A stretch of DNA of 42,553 bases from Deltaproteobacteria bacterium (lineage in GTDB: Bacteria; Desulfobacterota; BSN033; UBA1163). The notes under the pieces are model-generated. The model was not told the DNA's origin and ran no database searches. It was given only the letters and a program-made list of their open reading frames with translations. The stretch spans positions 1 to 42,553 of the forward strand of contig JAGVBT010000044.1 of assembly GCA_020059605.1 (NCBI GenBank), in the 5' to 3' direction. Position numbers and translations under genes: made by a program. Within the stretch, counting starts at the first letter, position 1; the number at the start of each line of letters is the position of its first letter. This document shows positions 25,265 through 32,382 of this stretch, piece by piece.

Positions 25265-26880
25265 TTCTTCAGCCAGATCTTCTTCATCGGGATATAAGGA
25301 CTGCCGAGGGCGCTTACTTCAACTCCCCTGACATAGGGCTGATAGACCATTTGAAAGAGATGGTTCACCATCGGAACAATGGGTGCATCATCGAGAATCA
25401 TCTCTTCAACCTTTCGATACATCTCCATTCTCTTGAGATAATCCCTCTCCGCCCTTGCCCTATCGAGAAGACGATCCACCTCGGGATTATGGTAGGACAT
25501 AAAATTATATTTAGATTTTGAGTGAAAGAGAGTCCCGAGGAAATTATCCGGGTCCGGAAAATCCGCATACCAGGCATAAATAAAGACAGGGGGTTTGTTT
25601 GCTCTCAACATCGATTCGAAATTGGGCCAATTCGTTTCAAAATGGATGGCCGTTTCAATACCTATTTTATTTAATTGAGATTTTATTTCATTCAATTCTT
25701 TCTGGGCCGCCTCGGACTTCGATGCGCTCCAGATTTCAATAAGGGGCCTCCCCTTACCATAACCGGATTCCATAAGATACTTTCTTGAAAATGTTTCATT
25801 ATATGGATAGGGCTCTCTTTTGGGATCGTAGCCAGGCATACCAGGGGGTAGAATTCCTTTCGCAAGATTGAATTGATTCTTATGAATTTCGGAAATAATA
25901 AACCTTTTATCAATGGCAAAATTGATCGCCTTTCTCAGTCTTTTGTCGTCCAATGGCTTTAACAGTAAATTAAGTCCATAAAATCTTAAAGAAAGAAGAG
26001 GTTTTTGGATAAATGGATATTGTCTCTGTTTCAGGATCTCATCTATCCCCACCGGAGGAATAAAAGACTCTTCAAGGCCTCCCTCTTTAAACTCGGCTAA
26101 AATTTTTTCCCTTGGCGCTCCGTGAAAGATTTTAAAAACAACCCTATCTAGATATGGCCTTCCTTCAAAATAATCTGGATTGGCTTCGAGGACAATCTCC
26201 TCTCCTTCTTTCATGGACAGAAACTTGAATGGACCTGTACCTGTAGGCATTCTGGAGAAAATCGGACCAGATTTTTCAATTTCCTCTCTGGGTACGACCT
26301 TGAAATAAACAGCCCCTAATACAGAAATGAAGGGTGAGAAAGGTTTCGATAATTTTATTTCGAAAATATATTTATTTAAAGATATAAGCCCTTTAACGTA
26401 ACTAGTTTTTCTATCTTGAAATTCATTAAACCCCAAAACTTTTTCAAGTAAATGCGCGGCTGGAGATTTATTCTTAGGGTCAATGATTCTGGTGAATGAG
26501 TAAACGAAGTCATCAGCAGTCACTTCCCTCCCATTATGGAATTTAACACCTTCCCTCAAATAAAAAGTATAAGTGAGACCATCAGAGGAGAGCTTCCAGG
26601 ATTTGGCAATGGCAGGAATGACATTAAGGTCTTTATCAAATTGAACTAATCCATCGAAGACCTGTCGGGATACGGTCTCAGCATATCTATCTATGATTAA
26701 AGCTGGATCGAGAGTTTTTGGACTGAATTCAAGAGGGCTTCGATAAATACCTCCAGTGGCGGGAATTTCACTTTTTATCTTTCCTTCTGAAAAACCGCTT
26801 GTTGGGAAAAAGAATAGGAATAGGTATAATGATAGGGAAAAATAAAGGAATGAGGACATTGAGCTGATTTTAAATCTCAC
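25261..26880 (-). CDS. Family 5 oligopeptide/solute-binding protein (DppA/OppA-like)
   Basis: 539 residues from GTG at 26880. An open frame extends to a TTG at 26949, but that TTG is the -35 hexamer of the promoter, so it cannot be the start; ATG 26862 is the other candidate. A signal peptide is seen (hydrophobic FLYFSLSLYLFLFFFPTSG). The SBP_bac_5 signatures are LAKSWKLSSDGLTYTFYLREGVKFHNG, RLRKAINFAIDKRFI-like LRKAINFAID and YADFPDPDNFLGTLF. No permease or ATPase genes of an ABC transporter are near. The stop overlaps the kinase start by 4 bases. Role as a periplasmic sensor subunit for the kinase is inferred; the ligand class known for the family is peptides, nickel or other small solutes. 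Confidence 0.92.
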   Translation of the reverse strand: MRFKISSMSSFLYFSLSLYLFLFFFPTSGFSEGKIKSEIPATGGIYRSPLEFSPKTLDPALIIDRYAETVSRQVFDGLVQFDKDLNVIPAIAKSWKLSSDGLTYTFYLREGVKFHNGREVTADDFVYSFTRIIDPKNKSPAAHLLEKVLGFNEFQDRKTSYVKGLISLNKYIFEIKLSKPFSPFISVLGAVYFKVVPREEIEKSGPIFSRMPTGTGPFKFLSMKEGEEIVLEANPDYFEGRPYLDRVVFKIFHGAPREKILAEFKEGGLEESFIPPVGIDEILKQRQYPFIQKPLLSLRFYGLNLLLKPLDDKRLRKAINFAIDKRFIISEIHKNQFNLAKGILPPGMPGYDPKREPYPYNETFSRKYLMESGYGKGRPLIEIWSASKSEAAQKELNEIKSQLNKIGIETAIHFETNWPNFESMLRANKPPVFIYAWYADFPDPDNFLGTLFHSKSKYNFMSYHNPEVDRLLDRARAERDYLKRMEMYRKVEEMILDDAPIVPMVNHLFQMVYQPYVRGVEVSALGSPYIPMKKIWLKK

Positions 26881-26920
26881 CGACCTACTACCTCCATCTT
26901 CTTTATGGGATTTTTTGATA

Positions 26921-26949
26921 TTTATAGAAAGAAACAGAAAGGATGTCAA
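26921..26949 (-). promoter_or_regulatory. Sigma-70 promoter for the SBP-kinase operon
   Basis: TTGACA (26949-26944), 17 bases, TATAAA (26926-26921). A start near 26914 leaves a 34-base leader containing GGAGG before the GTG at 26880. It lies just after the terminator of the micropeptide gene, so the operon is transcribed separately. Confidence 0.8.
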
Positions 26950-26960
26950 AGGTTATTTTA

Positions 26961-27000
26961 AAAAAAAAGAAGCATAACCTATTCGGGTATGCCTCTTTTT
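26961..27000 (-). terminator. Intrinsic terminator of the micropeptide transcript
   Basis: On the minus strand the stem GGCATACCC...GGTTATGC, flanked by AAAAAGA/TCTTTTT-type pairing, is followed by a run of nine T. It lies 33 bases after the micropeptide stop and 12 bases before the -35 of the next promoter. Confidence 0.75.
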
Positions 27001-27032
27001 ATTGGGCGATTTAGTTAAGATGAGTTTGAGGA

Positions 27033-27122
27033 TTACCAACCACCGCCAGTGGCTAAAACCGGCAGCACGTAGGCCATCACGGATAATGCGATGATGGCCA
27101 CCTCGATTGCGATTTTTTTCAT
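27033..27122 (-). CDS. 29-residue exported micropeptide under sigma-54 control
   Basis: ATG at 27122, TAA at 27035-27033. The ribosome-binding site AAGGAGGTGATTCC is an almost full complement of the 16S rRNA tail. The product has two lysines, a hydrophobic core (IAIEVAIIALSVMAYVLPV) and a signal-peptidase-I-like site LPVLA, which would free a C-terminal TGGGW. The gene has its own sigma-54 promoter (27187-27204), palindromes further upstream and its own terminator, so it is a full transcription unit and not chance. It sits between an NtrC-type activator and an oligopeptide-binding protein plus kinase. A secreted peptide signal is one reading; a small membrane peptide kept uncleaved is the other. 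I recognise no family. Confidence 0.7.
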   Translation of the reverse strand: MKKIAIEVAIIALSVMAYVLPVLATGGGW

Positions 27123-27186
27123 GGAATCACCTCCTTTTTTATGGTTTTGAGTTGAGGGGATTGAAACGAGTTGACTATGTAGATAA

Positions 27187-27204
27187 GAGCAACTCCAATG
27201 CCAG
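27187..27204 (-). promoter_or_regulatory. Sigma-54 promoter of the micropeptide gene
   Basis: CTGGCATTGGAGTTGCTC on the minus strand. It has the -24 TGGCA and -12 TTGCT elements, with exactly 10 bases between the invariant GG (27202-27201) and GC (27190-27189). The expected RNA start is near 27177, 55 bases before the micropeptide ATG. An activator with the GAFTGA motif is the neighbouring gene. Confidence 0.75.
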
Positions 27205-27303
27205 AATGAAAAGAGAAATCCCTTCGATGTGAATGGCTGCTAACTATTCATTCTCAAAGAGATTTTTAGAAAGGCCAAATTTCGCAAGCGGGAAGCGCCC
27301 TTT

Positions 27304-27337
27304 CATTTCACTGCCAACGATTGCTGTCAGTGAAATG
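27304..27337. promoter_or_regulatory. Palindrome, candidate activator site 1
   Basis: CATTTCACTG and CAGTGAAATG are perfect 10-bp arms separated by 14 bases, themselves partly symmetric. The site lies about 130-160 bases upstream of the expected sigma-54 RNA start, the normal range for enhancer sites of NtrC-type activators. Confidence 0.55.
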
Positions 27338-27388
27338 GGTCACGGATGGAAGAGAAGTTAAAACCATTTGATTTAATAAGGAGAGTTT

Positions 27389-27414
27389 AAATTGCAAGCA
27401 ATTGTTTGCAATTT
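27389..27414. promoter_or_regulatory. Palindrome, candidate activator site 2
   Basis: A 26-bp near-perfect palindrome with arms AAATTGCAA and TTGCAATTT around GCAATTGT, only one central pair mismatched. It lies about 210-240 bases upstream of the expected sigma-54 start and 29 bases after the activator gene. No U-run follows on the minus strand, so a regulatory site is more likely than a terminator. Its sequence differs from site 1. Confidence 0.5.
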
Positions 27415-27442
27415 ATAGAAAACATTACAGTCTTATCGGGCA

Positions 27443-28825
27443 TCAATCTGCCTTTTTCATCCCGATGCCGAACTGTTTTGCTTTTTGGATGAGGTAGTTC
27501 CGGCTGATTTTTAGGATCTTGGCGGCTTCTGACTGGTTCCACCGGGTGGCCTCAAGGACATTGAGGATCAACCTTTTTTCGAACTCTTCTCTCGTCTTGA
27601 TCAGCCCCGCCTTTGAAAGCTTGTCATCTTTTGTGCCTTTGTCGGATGACATCAAAATCTCAATGGGGATGTCCTCCAGTTCGATCGGATCGTTTCCTTT
27701 GGACAGGACGATGATTCTTTCGATAAGATTTTCCAATTCCCGGATGTTTCCCGGCCAATGATACCGGGAAAGGACATCCAATGTCTTTTCAGAGAATCCC
27801 GGAATCTTCTTGTTAAAGGCAATGTTAAACTTGTTGAGAAAGTGTTTGGCCAGAAAGGGAATGTCCTCTTTCCTCTCCCGAAGGGGCGGAATGGCGATGG
27901 GAACGACATTGAGCCGGAAGTAGAGATCCTGGCGAAATTTCCCCTGGGTCACATCTTCTTCGAGGTTCGTATTGGTGGCGGCAATGACCCGGATATCGAC
28001 TTTGATGGGTTTGTTGGAACCGATCCGTTCGATCTCCCTCTCCTGAAGGACCCGCAGGAGTTTCGCCTGAAGATCGGTCCTCAATGCGGAGATTTCATCG
28101 AGGAAGAGGGTTCCTCCGTTGGCATGTTCAAATTTCCCGATGGTTCGCGTATGGGCCCCGGTAAACGCTCCCCTTTCGTGGCCAAACATTTCGCTTTCCA
28201 TCAATTCGGATGGGATAGCCGCGCAATTAATAGCCACAAACGGGCTCACCTTTCGATTTCCCTGGCGGTGGATGGAGCGGGCGACCAGCTCCTTGCCCGT
28301 CCCGCTTTCCCCGGTGATCAATATGTTGGTGGAGGTGCAAGCCACTTTTTTGATGAGTTCAAAAATTTCTAACATTTTTTTGTTCTGGCTGATGATCTGA
28401 TCGAATCCCCGGACCGTTTCAACCTCTCTCCGGAGAAAATCCAACTCCCTGTGGAGCTTCTGTTTGCTGATGGCCCGATGGACGGTCGAGAGGATGTCCT
28501 CCGGTTCATAAGGCTTGGTGATATAGTCGTAGGCGCCCAATCGGATGGCATCGACGGCCTTTCGGGCCAGATTGAGTGCGGAGACCATAACGACATCCAG
28601 TTCTTCGTCCTGGGCCCTGATCCTGCGAAGGACCTCCAGTCCGTCCATATCGGGCATGTTCACGTCTAAGAGGACGAGATCGACGGGCTCCTTCTGAAGG
28701 ACCTCCAGCGCCTCCTGCCCGCTTTCAGCGGTGAGAACTCGACAGTCATCTTCAAGGATCACTTCAAGGGATTGCCTGGCTCCTAATTCATCGTCCACAA
28801 CTAAGACCGTCGGTTTTATCTCCAT
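27443..28825 (-). CDS. NtrC-family sigma-54-dependent response regulator
   Basis: 460 residues. The receiver has Asp54 (VLLDVNMPDMDG) and Lys104. The AAA+ domain has Walker A GESGTGKE (172-179) and the sigma-54 contact loop GAFTGA (219-224). The Fis-type helix-turn-helix lies near the C-terminus (NQSEAAKILKISRNYLIQKAKQ). All parts for activating a sigma-54 promoter are intact. The likely kinase is the one at 23411-25264. The likely target is the micropeptide promoter 240 bases downstream. The ATG follows the -10 box of its promoter by only 8 bases, so the mRNA is probably leaderless, in keeping with no ribosome-binding site. Confidence 0.95.
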   Translation of the reverse strand: MEIKPTVLVVDDELGARQSLEVILEDDCRVLTAESGQEALEVLQKEPVDLVLLDVNMPDMDGLEVLRRIRAQDEELDVVMVSALNLARKAVDAIRLGAYDYITKPYEPEDILSTVHRAISKQKLHRELDFLRREVETVRGFDQIISQNKKMLEIFELIKKVACTSTNILITGESGTGKELVARSIHRQGNRKVSPFVAINCAAIPSELMESEMFGHERGAFTGAHTRTIGKFEHANGGTLFLDEISALRTDLQAKLLRVLQEREIERIGSNKPIKVDIRVIAATNTNLEEDVTQGKFRQDLYFRLNVVPIAIPPLRERKEDIPFLAKHFLNKFNIAFNKKIPGFSEKTLDVLSRYHWPGNIRELENLIERIIVLSKGNDPIELEDIPIEILMSSDKGTKDDKLSKAGLIKTREEFEKRLILNVLEATRWNQSEAAKILKISRNYLIQKAKQFGIGMKKAD

Positions 28826-28833
28826 CGATGGTC

Positions 28834-28862
28834 ACTATAAAGGAAGCGGCTTCTTTCGTCAA
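28834..28862 (-). promoter_or_regulatory. Promoter of the NtrC-type regulator
   Basis: TTGACG (28862-28857), 17 bases, TATAGT (28839-28834). The start codon at 28825 is at or within about 2 bases of the expected RNA start. Confidence 0.65.
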
Positions 28863-28974
28863 GACATTACGGGACATACGGGACAGGAAGGTTGACTTTT
28901 CATGGATGGAATGTTAGGGGGAATCCAACCCAACTCCGCTCCTTACGAGCTTTGAGGGATAAAAGGAGGAAGTG

Positions 28975-29682
28975 ATGTTTTTCTCCGTACAGAAGGAGCT
29001 TTTCGATCTCCTGCCCGATCTCACCATCGGGATGGTGGCGGCAAAAAACCTGGACAATACCCGTCCTTCCGGGGAGATCGATCAACTTCTCGAAGAAGCC
29101 ATTGAAGCGTTGAAGAAGAACTTCGCCGGAGAAAAGGCCCAGGACCACCCCCGGATCAAGCCCTGGAGAAATGCCTTTGCCAAACTGGGCATCCCGGGAA
29201 GCAAGTTCCCGAGTTCCGTGGAATCGATGACAAGAAGGATCTTAAGGGGAGACCCCTTCCCAAGGATCAATCCACTGGTCGATCTTTACAACAGTGTCTC
29301 TCTGAGATATCTCATCCCCATGGGAGGCCATGACCTGGATACGCTTCAGGGAAATATCTACCTGAGGTTTGCCGAGGGATGGGAGCCCTTCACTCCCATG
29401 GGAGGTGGAGAGGGGGCGGCGGTTCCGAAAGGGGAATTGGTTTATCGGGATGACCGGGAGGTATTGACCCGGAATTGGGTCTGGCGTCAATGCGAAAAGG
29501 ATAAGGCGACCGAAAAGACGAGGAATATCTTCATCCCCATCGACGTGCTGGGTGAAGTGGGTAGAGAGCTGGCCGAGGAAATCATCGGCCGACTCTCCGA
29601 ATCGATCCCGAAGTTTTTGGGGGGAACCCTCTACTCGGCCATTCTCAACAGGGAAAAGACATCCGCAGAATTCCCTCCCTAA
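28975..29682 (+). CDS. B3/B4 tRNA-synthetase-beta-like domain protein
   Basis: 235 residues from ATG 28975 (AAAGGAGG upstream; a GTG three bases earlier is too close to it). The B3/B4 domain, found in the beta subunit of phenylalanyl-tRNA synthetase, is recognised from WRNAFAKLGIPGSKFPSSVES, NPLVDLYNSVSLRYLIPMGGHDLD and a C-terminal RNIFIPIDVLG. Free-standing forms are thought to edit or bind tRNA or amino acids; the precise role is not known. It is a single gene, convergent with the small lipoprotein gene across a shared hairpin. Confidence 0.88.
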   Translation: MFFSVQKELFDLLPDLTIGMVAAKNLDNTRPSGEIDQLLEEAIEALKKNFAGEKAQDHPRIKPWRNAFAKLGIPGSKFPSSVESMTRRILRGDPFPRINPLVDLYNSVSLRYLIPMGGHDLDTLQGNIYLRFAEGWEPFTPMGGGEGAAVPKGELVYRDDREVLTRNWVWRQCEKDKATEKTRNIFIPIDVLGEVGRELAEEIIGRLSESIPKFLGGTLYSAILNREKTSAEFPP

Positions 29683-29715
29683 ACCCGCGTGGGAAAAGGG
29701 AAGAGGACCAGAAAA

Positions 29716-29744
29716 AAAGGGAAGAGAACGATTCTCTTCCCTTT
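29716..29744 (-). terminator. Hairpin terminator, strong on the minus strand
   Basis: A perfect 13-bp stem AAAGGGAAGAGAA / TTCTCTTCCCTTT with a 3-base loop. On the minus strand it runs straight into seven T, so it ends the lipoprotein transcript. On the plus strand it lies 33 bases after the B3/B4 gene and may act there too. Confidence 0.8.
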
Positions 29745-29796
29745 AAAAATTTCCTCTTTCCTCCAAAGGCTGATGAAGCTTGTTGAAGAGGGAGGA

Positions 29797-29955
29797 TTAG
29801 TAACCCTTCTTCTGGATTTCAGATAATCCCTCATCCACTGTGAACACGGCGCCGCATTTCGGGCATTTGATCTTCGTGTCTCCTGGTGTTCCGCAACCGA
29901 AAGAAAAGATTGCCAACATCGCCAACGCCAAAAAGATACTTACCATTCTCCTCAT
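29797..29955 (-). CDS. Small lipoprotein with a CPKC zinc-ribbon-like motif
   Basis: 52 residues: MRRMVSIFLALAMLAIFSFG then Cys21. The hydrophobic signal ends in a lipobox-like FSFGC. The mature part reads CGTPGDTKIKCPKCGAVFTV, with a Cys-x2-Cys knuckle of zinc-ribbon (MJ0042/zinc-finger_3) type, then an acidic tail ending KKGY. GAAAGGAGGTGAAGG precedes the ATG, and a clear terminator follows the gene. The single knuckle would need two more ligands, so it may bind metal as a dimer. It is predicted to be an anchored periplasmic protein; the function is unknown. Confidence 0.7.
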   Translation of the reverse strand: MRRMVSIFLALAMLAIFSFGCGTPGDTKIKCPKCGAVFTVDEGLSEIQKKGY

Positions 29956-30034
29956 TACCTTCACCTCCTTTCGTGCAGGAATCTATCCTTAAAGGATTTC
30001 CTTAATACCGAATGATTTCGAGATATAGGTCAAT

Positions 30035-30063
30035 CGAATAACAGAATTCCCCGGTGTTGTCAA
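30035..30063 (-). promoter_or_regulatory. Possible promoter of the small lipoprotein gene
   Basis: A perfect TTGACA (30063-30058) is followed after 17 bases by TATTCG, a weak -10. It is 80 bases before the ATG. Confidence 0.35.
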
Positions 30064-30100
30064 GAAAAAAATGGGGTCTCCTGAAATATCTTCTCTGAAC

Positions 30101-30169
30101 CTATTTTTTCTTTCCCTTTGGCTTCTTTGTTGCCTTTTTGGTCTTTTCGTGGCTTTTCCCGCATGCCAT
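30101..30169 (-). CDS. 22-residue lysine-rich micropeptide
   Basis: ATG at 30169 and TAG at 30103-30101. AAAGGGGGTGA is an excellent ribosome-binding site 6-7 bases upstream. The product begins MACGKSHEKTKK and ends KGKKK; about half of its residues are lysine. A strong promoter lies 40 bases upstream (30210-30238). Promoter, leader and ribosome-binding site argue for real expression, though the transcript could also be a small RNA. No family is recognised. Confidence 0.55.
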   Translation of the reverse strand: MACGKSHEKTKKATKKPKGKKK

Positions 30170-30209
30170 GATGGGTCACCCCCTTTATCTATCCCGATCT
30201 ATTGATTTA

Positions 30210-30238
30210 TTTATCACTTTTAATTTAATATTTGTCAA
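30210..30238 (-). promoter_or_regulatory. Promoter of the lysine-rich micropeptide
   Basis: TTGACA (30238-30233), 17 bases, GATAAA (30215-30210). The -35 context TTGACAAATA recurs at rplU and nrdD. Confidence 0.7.
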
Positions 30239-30328
30239 GAATTTTCTTTTCTGTTAAACATGGAAAGCAATTGAGTAGGGGTTGTCCGGGACAGAGTCAA
30301 CGACCTGGATTAAGTTAATGGGTGAGAA

Positions 30329-31468
30329 ATGCCATCCAGATGGGCGAAATCCCCTTTTCCAAAAGGGAGGTATTACTTCTCCGGCAATGAAGCTGCTGCG
30401 GAAGGAGCGATCGCTGCAGGGTGCCGGTTTTATTCGGGCTACCCGATCACTCCGTCGAGCGAGTTGATGGAGCGGATGGCTGTCCGCCTGAGGAAGGTTG
30501 GGGGAATCTTCATTCAGATGGAGGATGAAATCGCCTCCATCTGTGCAGTGCTCGGGGCCTCCTGGGCGGGCGCCAAGGCCATGACCGCCACCTCAGGTCC
30601 GGGATTCAGCCTGATGCAGGAAGGGATCGGATATGCCGCTTTTACCGAAACACCCTGTGTCATCGTTGATGTTCAGAGGGCAGGGCCCTGCACGGGGCAG
30701 GCCACGAAAGTCGGAAGCGGGGATATCCTGCAGGCCAGATATGGCTCTCACGGCGATTATCAGGTGATCGCCCTCTCCCCCTGGTCTTCGCAGGAGATGT
30801 ATGACCTGACGCTCCGGGCCTTTAACCTCAGCGAGCAATACCGCGTTCCCGTCATGGTGATGGCGGATGAAGCCGTCGGACACCTCCGGGAAACCATTGA
30901 AGTGGCTCCCCGGATAGAAGTGTGGGACAGAAAAAAAGAGAAGGGAGCCGCCCCGTTTGATATTGAGGGGCAGGATAGCGTTCCACCGATGCCTTCTTTC
31001 GGGGAAGGAGAACGGCTCTCCGTAACCGGATCAACCCACGATGGCTACGGGTTCCGAAAAACCGATGACCCTGAAATTCAGGCGAGGCTCGTGGGACGGA
31101 TCAATCGAAAGATCCTGGATCATAAACGTTCGATCATCGAGACGGAGAGCCACTTCATGGAGGAGGCAGAGATCGCTGTGATCGCCTATGGATTTACGGC
31201 GCGAACAGGCCTGTTTGTCGTAAACCGATTGCGAAAAGAGGGGAAGAACGTAGGAATGCTCAGGCTAAAAACGCTCTGGCCCTTCCCGGACGAGGCAGTG
31301 GCAGAGGCCGGGAGAAAAGTGAAAAAGATCATGGTCCCGGAGATGAACCTCGGACAGGTCGCAGGGGAAGTAAAAAAGTATGTGCCGTGCGATGTGATCT
31401 CCCTGAGCCAGACCAACGGGGAAGTGATCGGACCCGAAAAGATTTTGGAAACATTGAAGAAGATTTGA
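30329..31468 (+). CDS. korA: 2-oxoacid:ferredoxin oxidoreductase, alpha subunit (KorA-like)
   Basis: 379 residues. The pyrimidine-binding domain shows GNEAAAEGAIAAGCRFYSGYPITPSSE, with the ATSGPGFSLMQEG motif, and the transketolase C-terminal domain follows (IAVIAYGFTARTG). With beta, gamma and delta subunits downstream it forms a KorABCD-type enzyme that oxidises 2-oxoglutarate or a related 2-oxoacid to the acyl-CoA and reduces ferredoxin. The first 14 residues (MPSRWAKSPFPKG) look unlike the family. The other frame, from ATG 30318, gives MGEKCHPDGRNPLFQKG, which looks more like the usual N-terminus. One base may therefore be missing near 30362-30370, or a -1 shift occurs there. No clear promoter is seen upstream. 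Confidence 0.88.
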   Translation: MPSRWAKSPFPKGRYYFSGNEAAAEGAIAAGCRFYSGYPITPSSELMERMAVRLRKVGGIFIQMEDEIASICAVLGASWAGAKAMTATSGPGFSLMQEGIGYAAFTETPCVIVDVQRAGPCTGQATKVGSGDILQARYGSHGDYQVIALSPWSSQEMYDLTLRAFNLSEQYRVPVMVMADEAVGHLRETIEVAPRIEVWDRKKEKGAAPFDIEGQDSVPPMPSFGEGERLSVTGSTHDGYGFRKTDDPEIQARLVGRINRKILDHKRSIIETESHFMEEAEIAVIAYGFTARTGLFVVNRLRKEGKNVGMLRLKTLWPFPDEAVAEAGRKVKKIMVPEMNLGQVAGEVKKYVPCDVISLSQTNGEVIGPEKILETLKKI

Positions 31469-31475
31469 TGAGATA

Positions 31476-31611
31476 AATTCGAAGCACGAAATTCGAAATA
31501 CGAAACAATCTCATCCGCGAAAAGCGGTTCCGCCTTTGGCGGAAATGACCAAATTTTAAATGTTCAAAATTCGAATTTGTTTCGGATTTCGATATTCGAA
31601 TTTCGGATTTA
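31476..31611. repeat. AT-rich intergenic repeat family, copy 2
   Basis: The 155-bp korA/korB spacer is filled by words such as AATTCGAAGCACGAAATTCG, GACCAAATTTTAAATG and TTGTTTCGGATTTCG, with inverted ends. The same words occur at 13091-13256 and 34308-34407. It interrupts an otherwise tightly packed operon. Confidence 0.6.
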
Positions 31612-31623
31612 ATGGGGTAACAA

Positions 31624-32382
31624 ATGGCAAGGGCCTTAGCAAAATATATTCGTCCGGGTGTAAAGGACACCCCCTTCTGCCCGGGATGCGGCCACGGCAT
31701 TCTGATGGGTCTCATCCTCAGAGCCATCGATGATCTGAAGATGGACATGAAGCGGATGCTCTTCGTTTCGGGGATTGGCTGTGCCGCATGGATACCGAGC
31801 CCCCACTATAACGGAGACACCCTCCATACCCTTCACGGAAGGGCGCTCGCTTTTGCCACCGGAGCAAAACTCTTCAACCCCGACCTCTGCGTGATGGTCG
31901 TGAGCGGTGACGGTGATCTCTCCTCCATCGGCGGAAATCACCTCATCCATGCGGCCAGAAGAAATATCGACCTCAAAGTGATCTGTGCCAACAATATGAT
32001 CTATGGGATGACCGGGGGGCAGGTGGCCTCGACCACCCCCAGGGGTTCAAAGACCTCTACCACGGGGGAGGGAAACCCTTATCATCCCTTCGATCTGTGC
32101 AAGTTAGTGGAAGGGGCAGGGGCGACCTATGTGGCCCGCTTTTCTGTCACCCAGCCCGTTTCGCTCATCCAGTCCATAAAGAAGATGCTTCTCCATAAGG
32201 GGTTTTCGTTCATCGAGGTCCTCTCCCCATGTCCGACCCAGTTCGGAAGGCGAAACCGGCTCGACCGGCCCGATGAGATGGTAAAGGATCTGATCCGGCG
32301 GTGCATCCTTGAGGAAGAAGCAGAAGGGCTGACCGAAGAGCAACGGGCCGAGAAAATCATCACGGGAGAATTTTTATCATGA
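31624..32382 (+). CDS. korB: 2-oxoacid:ferredoxin oxidoreductase, beta subunit (KorB-like)
   Basis: 252 residues. Thiamine-diphosphate-binding subunit: FCPGCGHG near the N-terminus, SGIGCAAWIP, then the TPP/Mg motif GDGDLSSIGGNH with NNMIYGMTGGQ. The short length and separate alpha, gamma and delta genes give the four-subunit archaeal/Deltaproteobacterial type. Its stop overlaps the gamma subunit start by 4 bases. Substrate preference (2-oxoglutarate against branched or aromatic 2-oxoacids) cannot be fixed from sequence by eye. Confidence 0.93.
   Translation: MARALAKYIRPGVKDTPFCPGCGHGILMGLILRAIDDLKMDMKRMLFVSGIGCAAWIPSPHYNGDTLHTLHGRALAFATGAKLFNPDLCVMVVSGDGDLSSIGGNHLIHAARRNIDLKVICANNMIYGMTGGQVASTTPRGSKTSTTGEGNPYHPFDLCKLVEGAGATYVARFSVTQPVSLIQSIKKMLLHKGFSFIEVLSPCPTQFGRRNRLDRPDEMVKDLIRRCILEEEAEGLTEEQRAEKIITGEFLS

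Noticed and set aside
26881..26949. TTG at 26949 as start of the oligopeptide-binding protein
   Set aside because: The TTG is the first part of the TTGACA -35 box of a consensus promoter, so it is not in the mRNA.
27389..27414. Palindrome as intrinsic terminator of the NtrC-type regulator
   Set aside because: No U-run follows on the minus strand and the site has the symmetry and location of a regulatory site, though termination is not excluded.
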